A stretch of 64,000 bases of DNA, from positions 1 to 64,000 of the forward strand of contig JANYDK010000073.1 in the NCBI GenBank assembly GCA_025363655.1, read 5' to 3'. Source of the stretch: Deltaproteobacteria bacterium (GTDB taxonomy: Bacteria > Myxococcota_A > Polyangia > Polyangiales > JADJMO01). The translations under genes were made by a program, and so were the position numbers. Below are positions 44,442 through 52,723 of this stretch, piece after piece (within the stretch, counting starts at the first letter, position 1; every line of letters begins with the position of its first letter). The notes beneath the pieces are model-generated. The model did no database searches and was not told the DNA's origin. It saw nothing but the letters and a program-made list of their open reading frames with translations.

Positions 44442-46433
44442 ATGGAACTCGCCGAGCCGCTTCGCCTCGAGGTCGTCAATACCGTCAAGATGCTCGCCGT
44501 CGATGGCGTCGAGAAGGCCAACAGTGGTCATCCCGGAATGCCGATGGGGTGTGCGGCGATCGCCGTCGAGATTTTCACGCGTCACTTGCGCTACGTGCCG
44601 ACCGAGCCGGGCTGGGAAGGCCGCGATCGCTTCGTGCTGAGCGCGGGACACGGCTCGATGCTGCTCTACGGGATGTTGCATCTCGCCGGGTACGACCTGC
44701 CGATCAGCGAGCTGCAGAAGTTTCGTCAGCTCGGGAGCAAGACGCCTGGGCATCCCGAGGTGCACCTCACGGCGGGCGTCGAGACGACGACCGGGCCGCT
44801 CGGACAAGGCATCGCCAACGCGGTCGGCATGGCGATCGGCGCCAAAATGAAGGGCGCGCAGTTCCCGGCGCTCTTTGGTGGCGAGCGGGCGCCGCGCATC
44901 TTCGGCATCTGCTCCGACGGCGACTTGATGGAAGGCGTCTCACACGAGGCCTCGTCGCTCGCCGGACACCTCGGGCTCGACAACCTCGTCTTCTTCTACG
45001 ACGACAACCACATCTCGATCGACGGCGAGACCGAGCTCGCGCTCTCGGACGACGCGCAGAAGCGGTTCGAAGCGTACGGCTGGTTCGTGCAGCGCATCGA
45101 TGGTCACGACCCGGCGCAAATTCGCAAGGCGATCGACGCGGCGGTCGCCGAGGACAAGCGTCCTTCGCTGATCGCCGCGCGCACGCACATCGGTGATGGG
45201 TCGCCGAACAAGCACGACTCCGAGAAGGCGCACGGGAGCCCGCTCGGCAAGGACGAGGTGGCGGCGACGAAGAAGAACCTGAACTGGCCGCAGGAGCCGA
45301 CGTTCCTCGTGCCCGACGCCGTGCGCAAGGTGTTCGCCGATCGCGCCGCCGAAGTGAAGCCGTCGCAGGTCGCCTGGAACGACGCGCTCGCCAAGCTCGA
45401 CGCGGCGACGGCGGCGACGTGGAAGACGTTCTCCGAGCGCAAGCTCCCGAGCGATCTCGTTTCACAGCTGTTTTCTGCAGCAAAAGAGCTCGCGGGCAAA
45501 CCCGACGCGACGCGCTCGCTCGCCGGAAAGGTCGAGCAAGTCGTCGCCAAAGCGTGCCCTTGGCTCGCCGGCGGCTCGGCCGATCTCAACCCCTCGACCA
45601 ACACCTTCATCCTCGGCTCCCCCGCGATCGCGCGTGGCGAGTTCGCCGGCCGCAACATCCACTACGGCGTCCGCGAGCACGGCATGCTCTCGGTGAACAA
45701 CGGCCTCGCGCTCTCGGGCTTCACGCCGTTCGGTTCGGGCTTCCTCATCTTCAGCGACTACTGCCGCCCGCCGATTCGTCTGGCCGCGCTCTCGCACATC
45801 CAGAACATCTTCGTCTTCACGCACGACTCGATCTTCCTCGGCGAAGACGGCCCGACCCACCAACCGGTCGAGCAGATCGCCGCGCTGCGCCTCATCCCCA
45901 ACCTGCGCGTGGTGCGTCCCGCCGATGCCTACGAGTGCGCCGCTGCGTGGGCGTACGCCATGCAACGTGAGCACGCGCCGACGGCGATCATCCTCACGCG
46001 CCAGAAGCTCGCGCCGATCCACGCGACGCAACCCGAGGCGAAGACGCTCCTCGCCGGCGCCTATCGCCTCGTCGATCCGAAAGACGCCAAGCTCGTGATC
46101 ATCGCCACCGGCAGCGAAGTGCACGTCGCCGTCGCCGCCGCGCAAGCCCTCGCTGCAGCAGGAAAGCCGGCCCGCGTGATCAGCGCGCCGTGCCTCGAAG
46201 CCCTCGAAGATCTCGGCACCGCTGCCTACGACGCCGTGCTCCCCGACGACGGTCTCCCGCGCGTCTCGATCGAAGCCGGTCGCACCTCACCGTGGAAAGC
46301 CGTCGTCGGTCACAAAGGCCTCGCGATCGGCGTCGATACCTTCGGCGCGTCGGCTCCGGACAAAGATCTCGCGGTGCACTACGGCCTCGACGTCGCGAGC
46401 GTGACGAAGAAGATTCAAGCCTGGCTGGGTTGA
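44442..46433 (+). CDS. tkt: Transketolase
   Basis: This thiamine-diphosphate enzyme moves two-carbon units in the pentose phosphate path. It has 663 residues from ATG at 44442. The N-terminal part has NSGHPGMPMGCA, HGSMLLY, TGPLGQGIANAVG and the ThDP motif SDGDLMEGVSHEA to DDNHISIDG (the usual GDGD is SDGD here). The middle domain has FGVREH-type YGVREHGML, the conserved Glu, and HDSIFLGEDGPTHQPVEQ. The C-terminal domain ends DVASVTKKI. The frame is open back to 44358, overlapping glk, but family alignment starts at MELAEPLRLEVVNTVKML. It is co-oriented with glk and convergent with the Uma2 gene 10 bp away. Confidence 0.95.
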   Translation: MELAEPLRLEVVNTVKMLAVDGVEKANSGHPGMPMGCAAIAVEIFTRHLRYVPTEPGWEGRDRFVLSAGHGSMLLYGMLHLAGYDLPISELQKFRQLGSKTPGHPEVHLTAGVETTTGPLGQGIANAVGMAIGAKMKGAQFPALFGGERAPRIFGICSDGDLMEGVSHEASSLAGHLGLDNLVFFYDDNHISIDGETELALSDDAQKRFEAYGWFVQRIDGHDPAQIRKAIDAAVAEDKRPSLIAARTHIGDGSPNKHDSEKAHGSPLGKDEVAATKKNLNWPQEPTFLVPDAVRKVFADRAAEVKPSQVAWNDALAKLDAATAATWKTFSERKLPSDLVSQLFSAAKELAGKPDATRSLAGKVEQVVAKACPWLAGGSADLNPSTNTFILGSPAIARGEFAGRNIHYGVREHGMLSVNNGLALSGFTPFGSGFLIFSDYCRPPIRLAALSHIQNIFVFTHDSIFLGEDGPTHQPVEQIAALRLIPNLRVVRPADAYECAAAWAYAMQREHAPTAIILTRQKLAPIHATQPEAKTLLAGAYRLVDPKDAKLVIIATGSEVHVAVAAAQALAAAGKPARVISAPCLEALEDLGTAAYDAVLPDDGLPRVSIEAGRTSPWKAVVGHKGLAIGVDTFGASAPDKDLAVHYGLDVASVTKKIQAWLG

Positions 46434-46443
46434 ACGAACGAGC

Positions 46444-47061
46444 TCAGCCGGCACGGAGTCGATCGCGGAACGCGCGGACGGCTTCGTGTTGGTTGGGAAG
46501 CTCGAGGTGCTCGACGAGCACCGTCAAATCGAGCGACGGCAAGAGCACGCTGCGCGGCGCAACCGAGTAGGCATTGCCGTCGAGCACGTGAATCGTCAGC
46601 GTGGCGCTCTCGTAGAACCACAGCTCACCGACGCCGAGCGACGCGTAGATGGGCAGCTTGTCGAGTCCGCCGTGGGTCTCGACGATCTCGATGGCGAGGT
46701 CGGGGATGTCGCGGAGCTCTTCGCACAGGCAATAGCACTCGTCCGGTTCGAGACCGCGTTCCTTGGCCGCGCGGCGAAAGGTCGTCGAGCCGTAGCCCTG
46801 CAGAGGAACGTCCCGTTCGATTGCCCAAATTTCGAGCAGTCGCGCGAAGGTCGTCTTCTTCCTCTCATGTTCGGGGGAGGGGCTCATGATCTCCATCGCA
46901 CCGTTGTCGTAGGTGATGCGGATTCCCGGCGTGTCGATGGCATCGCGAACGATGAGATACGTCTTCCAGTCGATGCCGTGCATCAGCACACGCTCGTCAC
47001 GACGAGGCGACGGCTCGGGGCGGGGCGCTGGCGGAGTCGGCGGCTTGGCGTGCGCGGCCAT
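46444..47061 (-). CDS. Uma2-family (DUF820) PD-(D/E)XK nuclease-like protein
   Basis: This is a 205-residue protein. Uma2 proteins carry a restriction-endonuclease-like fold and are abundant in myxobacteria and cyanobacteria. Their role is not established. The family pattern is visible: ITYDNGAMEIMSPSPEHER, ERDVPLQGYGSTTFRR, CYCLCEELRDIPDLAIEIVE (acidic residues of the nuclease core) and GVGELWFYE. The start is ATG at 47061. It follows the VWA lipoprotein gene by 20 bp on the same strand, so they may be co-transcribed, but no functional link is evident. Confidence 0.85.
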   Translation of the reverse strand: MAAHAKPPTPPAPRPEPSPRRDERVLMHGIDWKTYLIVRDAIDTPGIRITYDNGAMEIMSPSPEHERKKTTFARLLEIWAIERDVPLQGYGSTTFRRAAKERGLEPDECYCLCEELRDIPDLAIEIVETHGGLDKLPIYASLGVGELWFYESATLTIHVLDGNAYSVAPRSVLLPSLDLTVLVEHLELPNQHEAVRAFRDRLRAG

Positions 47062-47081
47062 CGTTCGCTGAGCGTACTCCC

Positions 47082-48227
47082 TCAACGAATCTTCGTCTTG
47101 CAGCCGAGCAAGATGTCGATCTTCGCTTTGAAGTCGCCGTGGATGGTCGAGCACGTCGACGCGCACAAGATGATCTTCGTCGGCGTCGTCGGATCGTCGT
47201 AGCGCCAGCTTCCCTCGGGGGCTCCGGTGCAATCGGCGACTTGATAAAGGTCGACGACGGTGCCGTCGCCCTTCGTGTACTGCACGTTGACGAGCGCGGG
47301 CGTGTACTCGCCGCCCTTCACCTTCGCCGGCAGCGCGAACTCGCAAGGCAGTGACTTGCCACGCACCGAGAGGAGCGCGTCGCGGAAGTCGGTCTCGATC
47401 TTGGTCGGATCGACCACCAAGATGGCGCTGGTGGTGCCGCCCGCTGCGGCGATTTGATTGGCGATGGAGAGGTTCACGCCTGGCAAGCCGATGACGAACG
47501 TGAGGATGCCGGTGACGTCGACGCCGCTCTTCGCCAGCGTCGCGATCACGGCCGGGTCTTCGGGGTTGACGCCGCCACACGTCGCCGCCGGACCGACCGG
47601 CTCACCATCGGTGACGAGCAGCACCGCGCCGCGATCGCCCGGGCGCGCCTTCACTTCTTTCGCGGTCGCGAGGATGGCGCCGCCGAGCGCGGGATACATC
47701 GGCGTGCCGAAGCCGTCGGGGGTGGTGCCCGTCATCGCAGCGATGATTGGATCGGCGTTGGTCGGCAAGACGTCGAACGCGACCTTCGGCGTCGAGTACG
47801 CTGCTTGATCGCACGCTGGCGTGCTGTCCGGCGGACGCGGAAAGACGTTGAGCGCGACGCGCAAACCGGCGGAGTCGGTGTCTTTGAGGAAGGCCTTGAG
47901 ACCGTTCGTCGCCGGCGTCCATTTCGTCGCCATCGACGACGACTTGTCGAACATGACGTAGAGGTCGACCGGCGCGACGTCGGCTTGTTGGCGCACCGAT
48001 CCGCACGCTGCATCGGGATCGATGTGCACGTCGGGATTGGCGTCGAGCGGGTGATCGGTGCTGTCGGCACCGGTGTCGAAGTGGAAGCCGCCATCGGGTC
48101 CCGCGCCGCTGTCGAGGTCGCTCGAGGAGTCCTTCGGGACCGAGCAACCGGAGGCGAACGCTCCCACGACGAGGGCGAAGAGTGACCACCGAGGGCCGTC
48201 TGAACGTCTCGTAAAAGCAGAAAGCAT
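47082..48227 (-). CDS. VWA-domain lipoprotein
   Basis: This is a 381-residue lipoprotein. Signal peptide WSLFALVVGAFASGC ends in a lipobox, then an Asp-rich linker (SSSDLDSGAGPDGG). The von Willebrand A domain spans ~85-290 with MIDAS DKSSSM (DxSxS), the Thr position near GTTPDGFGTP, and LLVTDGEPV with its Asp. The C-terminal ~90 residues hold paired cysteines (CASTCSTIHGDFKAKIDILLGC). It should bind a protein or metal-dependent ligand on the cell surface. It is one of four lipoproteins in this window with the same lipobox plus acidic linker layout. Confidence 0.85.
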   Translation of the reverse strand: MLSAFTRRSDGPRWSLFALVVGAFASGCSVPKDSSSDLDSGAGPDGGFHFDTGADSTDHPLDANPDVHIDPDAACGSVRQQADVAPVDLYVMFDKSSSMATKWTPATNGLKAFLKDTDSAGLRVALNVFPRPPDSTPACDQAAYSTPKVAFDVLPTNADPIIAAMTGTTPDGFGTPMYPALGGAILATAKEVKARPGDRGAVLLVTDGEPVGPAATCGGVNPEDPAVIATLAKSGVDVTGILTFVIGLPGVNLSIANQIAAAGGTTSAILVVDPTKIETDFRDALLSVRGKSLPCEFALPAKVKGGEYTPALVNVQYTKGDGTVVDLYQVADCTGAPEGSWRYDDPTTPTKIILCASTCSTIHGDFKAKIDILLGCKTKIR

Positions 48228-48381
48228 CGGGGCGAAGCCTAGCAGACCGCGAATAGAACGTGTTCTAAAGCTGCGTCGCCTTGGACGGATCCGTGCGAGG
48301 CGTGGTGTGGTGTCCGCCTACATCGATGAGTGAACGGACTCTTCCGTTCGACCCTTGGAAGCGAGAGCAAAACCGGTCACC

Positions 48382-50253
48382 ATGACTCCCATGCATCGCC
48401 CTTCGCGCCAGCCCGCGCAGCTCTCTTCGCTTACCTCGCTCTTCATCCTCGCCTCCTTCGTCGCCACCGGCGCCGTCGGCGTCGCGTGCGCAGCAGGTGC
48501 CAATGGCACCGACGGCGTCATCACGCCCGGCACCGACAGCGGCGTCGATACGGGAAGCGGTGACGACGACACGTCGGTCGCCGACACGGGCACGAGGCCC
48601 GACACCGGCAGTAGCACCGACACCGGCAGCAGCGCCGACACCGGCAGCAGCGGCGACGGATCGAGCGATGGAACGAGCGAGACGTCGAGCGACGCCTCGA
48701 CCGACACGCCAATCGGCGAGACCTGCGCGACGGGTTGCCCGGTCGGCTTCGTCGACCTCGACGGCAACCCGCTGACGGGCGCCTGCGGTTGCGAATACAC
48801 GTGTACGAAGAAGGGCTCGACCGATCCGATTGATCCCGCGTACACGGACGACAACTGCGACGGCAGCGATGGCGTCGTCGAGAAGTGCGTGTTCGTTGCC
48901 GGCGGCGATGGGGATGATGCGAACACCGGCACGCGCGACAAGCCGATGAAGACGATTGCGAAGGCGATCGCGAAGGCGAAGACGTTGGGTGGGGATGTTT
49001 GTATTTCGGGAGAGACGTACAACGAGTTCGTCGACATGATCAGTGGCGTCAGCGTGTACGGCGGATTCGACGAGAAGAATCCAGATTTTCGGTTTCGCAG
49101 AAGCGCAAGCGCCACGACGACCATCAATCACGATGGAACGGTCGTGCAATGCGTGAAAGCTGATGTCGACACACACCTCGAAGGCCTGAGCATCAATTGC
49201 ACGGCCCCGTCAGGAACCGGCGCCAGTTGCTACGCCGTTCGGTTGGGCGGTGGCAGCGGCAGCTTCTTCGTTCGCTATGACGTCATCAAGTCTGCGGGCG
49301 GTACCGCCGGCGCGGACGGCACGGCAGGCTCTACGGGCGGTGACGGAGCGAACGGTCCGGGCGGCCACGCGTACAACGATTCGAGCGGAGCCGGCGCAAC
49401 ACCCATCGCGTCGTCATGTGGCGCTGCTGCGGGCGGGGGCGGGGGTGGCGGCTACTCGAGCGCAAAGGGCACCGATGGATCACCGGGCACGGTTGGAAGT
49501 GGCGGTGGCGGTGGCGGCGGCTCGCCGAACTGCACGACCGCAGCAGGCAACGGCAGTGGAGGAGGCTCGGCGCTGACCTCTGGCGCAAACGGAAGTCCGG
49601 GGGGCAGTAGTTCGTCCACGGGCACGCTCGACACCTCAGCAATCTACCTTCCGCCGCTTGCGCCTGGTGGAAAGGACGGACTTGCCGGCGGTTCGGGTGG
49701 TGGTGGCGGCGGAGGCGGTGGCCGAGGCAAGTCCGGATTTATCTGCATTTTCGGCGGAGATCTCCGTGGTGGTGGCGGCGGCTCGGGTGGTAATGGCGGC
49801 TGCGGCGGAACGGGTGGGACGGGCGGTCAGGGGGGCGGTGGAAGCTTTGGCGTCACTGCCGCGGGCGGTACGCTGATTGTCGACGGCTGTGACATCACTG
49901 TTGCCAAGGGCGGCAAAGGTGGCGACGGCAAGGCGGGCGGCAGTCCTGGCAAGGGCGGCGCCGGAGGCGGGGGCGGAACGGGCGAGGGCGGAACCGTCGA
50001 CAGCGCCGGAGCCGGTGGCGTCGGCGGAAACGGTTCGGCGGGCGGTCAGGGCGGTCCAGCATCGGGCGGCGTCGGTGGACCGAGCGCGTGCATCGCGAAC
50101 GGAGCGAGCGCGACGGTCACCTTTGCCGTCGGTCTCGGAAAGAACTCCTGCGTCAATGGTGGTGGTGGACCTGGCGGTGTCGCTGGTGCAAACGGGGGAG
50201 CGACAGGAGCGACTGGGCCTACGGGCGCATCTGGCGCACTGGTCGCTTTCTGA
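48382..50253 (+). CDS. Gly-rich lipoprotein with DUF1565-like motif
   Basis: This is a surface lipoprotein of ~623 residues from ATG 48382. The signal sequence ends GVAC, followed by a Ser/Thr/Asp-Gly linker with DTGSS repeats. Residues ~125-290 contain Cys-rich YTDDNCDGSDG and a beta-helix entry motif GTRDKPMKTIAKAIAKAK (pectate-lyase-like, DUF1565), then YGGFDEKNPDF. The last ~300 residues are over half Gly in long runs (GGSGGGGGGGGGRGKSG) and collagen-like GXY triplets (GGATGATGPTGASG). This looks like a flexible adhesin or matrix protein. The frame extends upstream to a TTG at 48355, which is unlikely to be used. Confidence 0.8.
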   Translation: MTPMHRPSRQPAQLSSLTSLFILASFVATGAVGVACAAGANGTDGVITPGTDSGVDTGSGDDDTSVADTGTRPDTGSSTDTGSSADTGSSGDGSSDGTSETSSDASTDTPIGETCATGCPVGFVDLDGNPLTGACGCEYTCTKKGSTDPIDPAYTDDNCDGSDGVVEKCVFVAGGDGDDANTGTRDKPMKTIAKAIAKAKTLGGDVCISGETYNEFVDMISGVSVYGGFDEKNPDFRFRRSASATTTINHDGTVVQCVKADVDTHLEGLSINCTAPSGTGASCYAVRLGGGSGSFFVRYDVIKSAGGTAGADGTAGSTGGDGANGPGGHAYNDSSGAGATPIASSCGAAAGGGGGGGYSSAKGTDGSPGTVGSGGGGGGGSPNCTTAAGNGSGGGSALTSGANGSPGGSSSSTGTLDTSAIYLPPLAPGGKDGLAGGSGGGGGGGGGRGKSGFICIFGGDLRGGGGGSGGNGGCGGTGGTGGQGGGGSFGVTAAGGTLIVDGCDITVAKGGKGGDGKAGGSPGKGGAGGGGGTGEGGTVDSAGAGGVGGNGSAGGQGGPASGGVGGPSACIANGASATVTFAVGLGKNSCVNGGGGPGGVAGANGGATGATGPTGASGALVAF

Positions 50254-50290
50254 AATACGCCCGGCAGCCGGTCGTTTCGAGTCAGTCACG

Positions 50291-51757
50291 CTATGGCGCG
50301 AACAGCGCGCCATCGGCGAGTGCGTTCGTGAAATCCTGACCGCCCCACACAATTGCGCTGCTTCCTGTCCAGGCGATGCCTGCAAAGGCTCTCGCTGCGG
50401 GCTCGCTCGACGTAGGCATGGCCAACCAGGTCTTGGTGACGATCGAATAGAGCGCACCGCCCGTGACTATCTTGAAGCCCGTACCCGACGCCTCCGCACC
50501 GGACCAAATCCAACAAAACTCGCGCGTGTCGCACCATCCAGCAGCGAAGGCCCGCGCACCCGTCGAGAGAACACTCGTGGGTATGGTGGAGACGAGCTCG
50601 ACCTTGCCTGCACTATCGAAGTAGAGGCCATCAGCGTGCGTGGCACCGTCAGATCCGAGACCGCCAGCGAGCCAAAGGCCGCCCGCGACAGTGCCTGAAG
50701 CGAAACGGTACCGGGCGGTGAAACCGAGCGGTGCGTCGTCAAGCTTGGTCCACGTCGTCGTCACGGGATTGTAGCGAGCACCATCACTCAAGATGGACGT
50801 CGCTCCGGGTCCGCCCCAAACGAAGGCCTGCGTGCCCGTCCAGACGAACGAAGACACGGAGCGATTCGCCAGAGGAAACGCGGGCATGCTCGCCCAAAAG
50901 TCGACCTTGCTCGTGTACGCCGCTCCCGCTGTACTGTCGGTCGGTAGCTTTTCGATGTCGTAGTCGTTGCCCCAAAGCAAAACTTCGCCGGTCGTCGTCG
51001 CGTAGACGGCGTGTGCCGGCCGCGCCGAGAGTGGGCCCGTCTTCATGGGCGACCAAGTGTCTTTGATCGGATCGTAGATGGCCCCGTCGGCGAGCTTTGC
51101 GGTCGCGCCTTCGCCGCCCCAAATCACCAGGCCGCTGCCCGTCCACGCCGCTGCGTGCGCAAATCGAGGAAGGAAGCCGCTGGGCGGCGCAGCCATCGCC
51201 TTCCATGTGTTCGTCTGGGGATCGAAACGCGCGCCGTCTGAAAGCGGCGCACCTGCAGAGGTCATCCCGCCCCAAACGATCATCTCGCTGCCAGTCCAAT
51301 TGGTGGAATGGAATGAGCGCGCGCTGAGCGGCGACGCCGCGATCGGATGCCAACCGCTCGGCACCTTGCACTCATCCGCCCCCCACTTGCATGCCGCGCT
51401 GCACGTGTGCTGCTTCTTCTCGAAGAATGCCGCGCAACTTCCGCTGACGGCTTCCGTCGCTCCTGGCTTGCACTCGCCCGTGCAACCACCATCAGCGTCT
51501 GCACCAGCGCCATCGCCGCTATCGCTGTCGGTCACCGTCGAGTCGGCATCGCCGGGCGCGCTGTCGCGACCATCGAGAACGACGTCACTTCCAGCATCGT
51601 TCGTATCACTCGACGTGTCGCCGCTCGTGGCGTCGTTGCACAGGTCAGGATTGGCCGTGCAGCCAGCCGGATCGTCATCGAGGTTTCGACACGCGATGGC
51701 CAACGTCGGCGCCGCAACTAGACACGAGAGCCCGACCAACCTTCGCATCGACATCAA
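50291..51757 (-). CDS. Kelch-repeat lipoprotein
   Basis: This is a 488-residue lipoprotein. Signal RRLVGLSCLVAAPTLAIAC ends in a lipobox, then an acidic linker (SSDTNDAGSDVVLDGRD) and a Cys knot (CTGECKPG, CKWGADEC). Five to six Kelch-type blades follow with W-G-G preceded by ENWTGSEMIV-like strands (TGSEMIVWGGMTSAGAPLSDG, TGSGLVIWGGEGATAKLADG). A beta propeller for ligand binding is likely. Its ATG overlaps the stop of the PEGA gene (ATGA at 51757-51754), so it is the third gene of the kinase/PEGA/Kelch operon. Confidence 0.85.
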   Translation of the reverse strand: MMSMRRLVGLSCLVAAPTLAIACRNLDDDPAGCTANPDLCNDATSGDTSSDTNDAGSDVVLDGRDSAPGDADSTVTDSDSGDGAGADADGGCTGECKPGATEAVSGSCAAFFEKKQHTCSAACKWGADECKVPSGWHPIAASPLSARSFHSTNWTGSEMIVWGGMTSAGAPLSDGARFDPQTNTWKAMAAPPSGFLPRFAHAAAWTGSGLVIWGGEGATAKLADGAIYDPIKDTWSPMKTGPLSARPAHAVYATTTGEVLLWGNDYDIEKLPTDSTAGAAYTSKVDFWASMPAFPLANRSVSSFVWTGTQAFVWGGPGATSILSDGARYNPVTTTWTKLDDAPLGFTARYRFASGTVAGGLWLAGGLGSDGATHADGLYFDSAGKVELVSTIPTSVLSTGARAFAAGWCDTREFCWIWSGAEASGTGFKIVTGGALYSIVTKTWLAMPTSSEPAARAFAGIAWTGSSAIVWGGQDFTNALADGALFAP

Positions 51758-52701
51758 AACGCTCCCTGAAGCTGAAAGCCGCCGAGTTGCGGCACCACGC
51801 GCACGTACGCATGCGGCGCCGCGGTCGGCTCCTTCTTCCCAGACGACGCGAACAAGTAAATCGCCGTCCCAAAGCTCGCCACCGCGAGCCCCGCACTGAC
51901 GAACGACAGCGCCTCGAACGTGCGCACCTTACCCTTGCCGGTGTCGTCACAGGCCGTCGCAAGCTCGGCGATGCAGTCGGTGCGTCGTGCGTCGTGCGCG
52001 CCGCTCGCCGCCAATTGCCCGCCCACGGCGCCGAGCGTGAAGACCACGCCGGTCACGACCATCACGTACGCGACGGTCGGCGTCTTTTGCGCATCACCGC
52101 CGAGCTTGGTGGTGGTGGCCGACGTGCTCGGTGCGTCTGTCAGCGCGGGAACCGTCACCGTCTTCTTGTCTTTCTCGATGCCCACCTCGACGGTGCTCTC
52201 GAAGGGCGACTTGCCGTCGGCGGTCACGCGCACGGCGTGCTTGCCGCCATCGATCGGGACGGCGGTGCCAGCGACGAAGGCTTTCCCGTCGATGGTGACG
52301 ACCGCGTTCGTCATGCCGGAAGGGACAGTGATCGTGAGCGTCGACAGCCGCGGTTCGAGGAGCGCGATGCGCTGGTTCGCCAGCTCGAGGCGTTGGCCGT
52401 TCCCGCTCTTCTTGGCGCTGGCTCGACCGTCCTTGTACGTGAGCCACGCGCTGACCAGCTGACCGTTATTTTCCAAACAGTAGGCGAGCGCGAACGTCGT
52501 TCCTTCGGACGGATCGAGGTGTTGCGATTGCTCGAGCTTGGGGCAGGCCTCGGCGAAGTTCTTCGCGATCATGAGCGCCTTGCCGTCGTCGAAGAGCTTC
52601 TCGGCCACAGCGTCGGCGGCGAGGACCATCGGCGAAGCGGTGCTGAGGACGAGCGTGAGGGCGAGCGCAGTCGCGAGGCGTCCGGGGCGATGCATGATCA
52701 A
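51754..52701 (-). CDS. Exported TPR and PEGA-like protein
   Basis: This is a 315-residue protein with signal peptide (ATALALTLVLSTASPMVLAA). A TPR-like helical part follows (LFDDGKALMIAKNFAEACPK, LDPSEGTTFALAYCLE), typical of Polyangia proteins that often neighbour kinases. Then come a PEGA-like beta domain (VPSGMTNAVVTIDGKAFVAG) and two hydrophobic helices (YVMVVTGVVFTLGAVGG, FVSAGLAVASFGTAIYLFAS). It should lie in the periplasm or inner membrane. It follows the kinase by 22 bp. It could sense an envelope signal for the kinase, but this is inferred from operon position only. Confidence 0.8.
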   Translation of the reverse strand: MIMHRPGRLATALALTLVLSTASPMVLAADAVAEKLFDDGKALMIAKNFAEACPKLEQSQHLDPSEGTTFALAYCLENNGQLVSAWLTYKDGRASAKKSGNGQRLELANQRIALLEPRLSTLTITVPSGMTNAVVTIDGKAFVAGTAVPIDGGKHAVRVTADGKSPFESTVEVGIEKDKKTVTVPALTDAPSTSATTTKLGGDAQKTPTVAYVMVVTGVVFTLGAVGGQLAASGAHDARRTDCIAELATACDDTGKGKVRTFEALSFVSAGLAVASFGTAIYLFASSGKKEPTAAPHAYVRVVPQLGGFQLQGAF

Positions 52702-52723
52702 TCCTCGAGCGATTCCGAGGCGC

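Noticed and set aside
46444-47580. 378-codon minus frame covering Uma2 and part of the VWA gene
   Set aside because: Only the part from ATG 47061 matches Uma2. Upstream it is out of frame with the true VWA gene.
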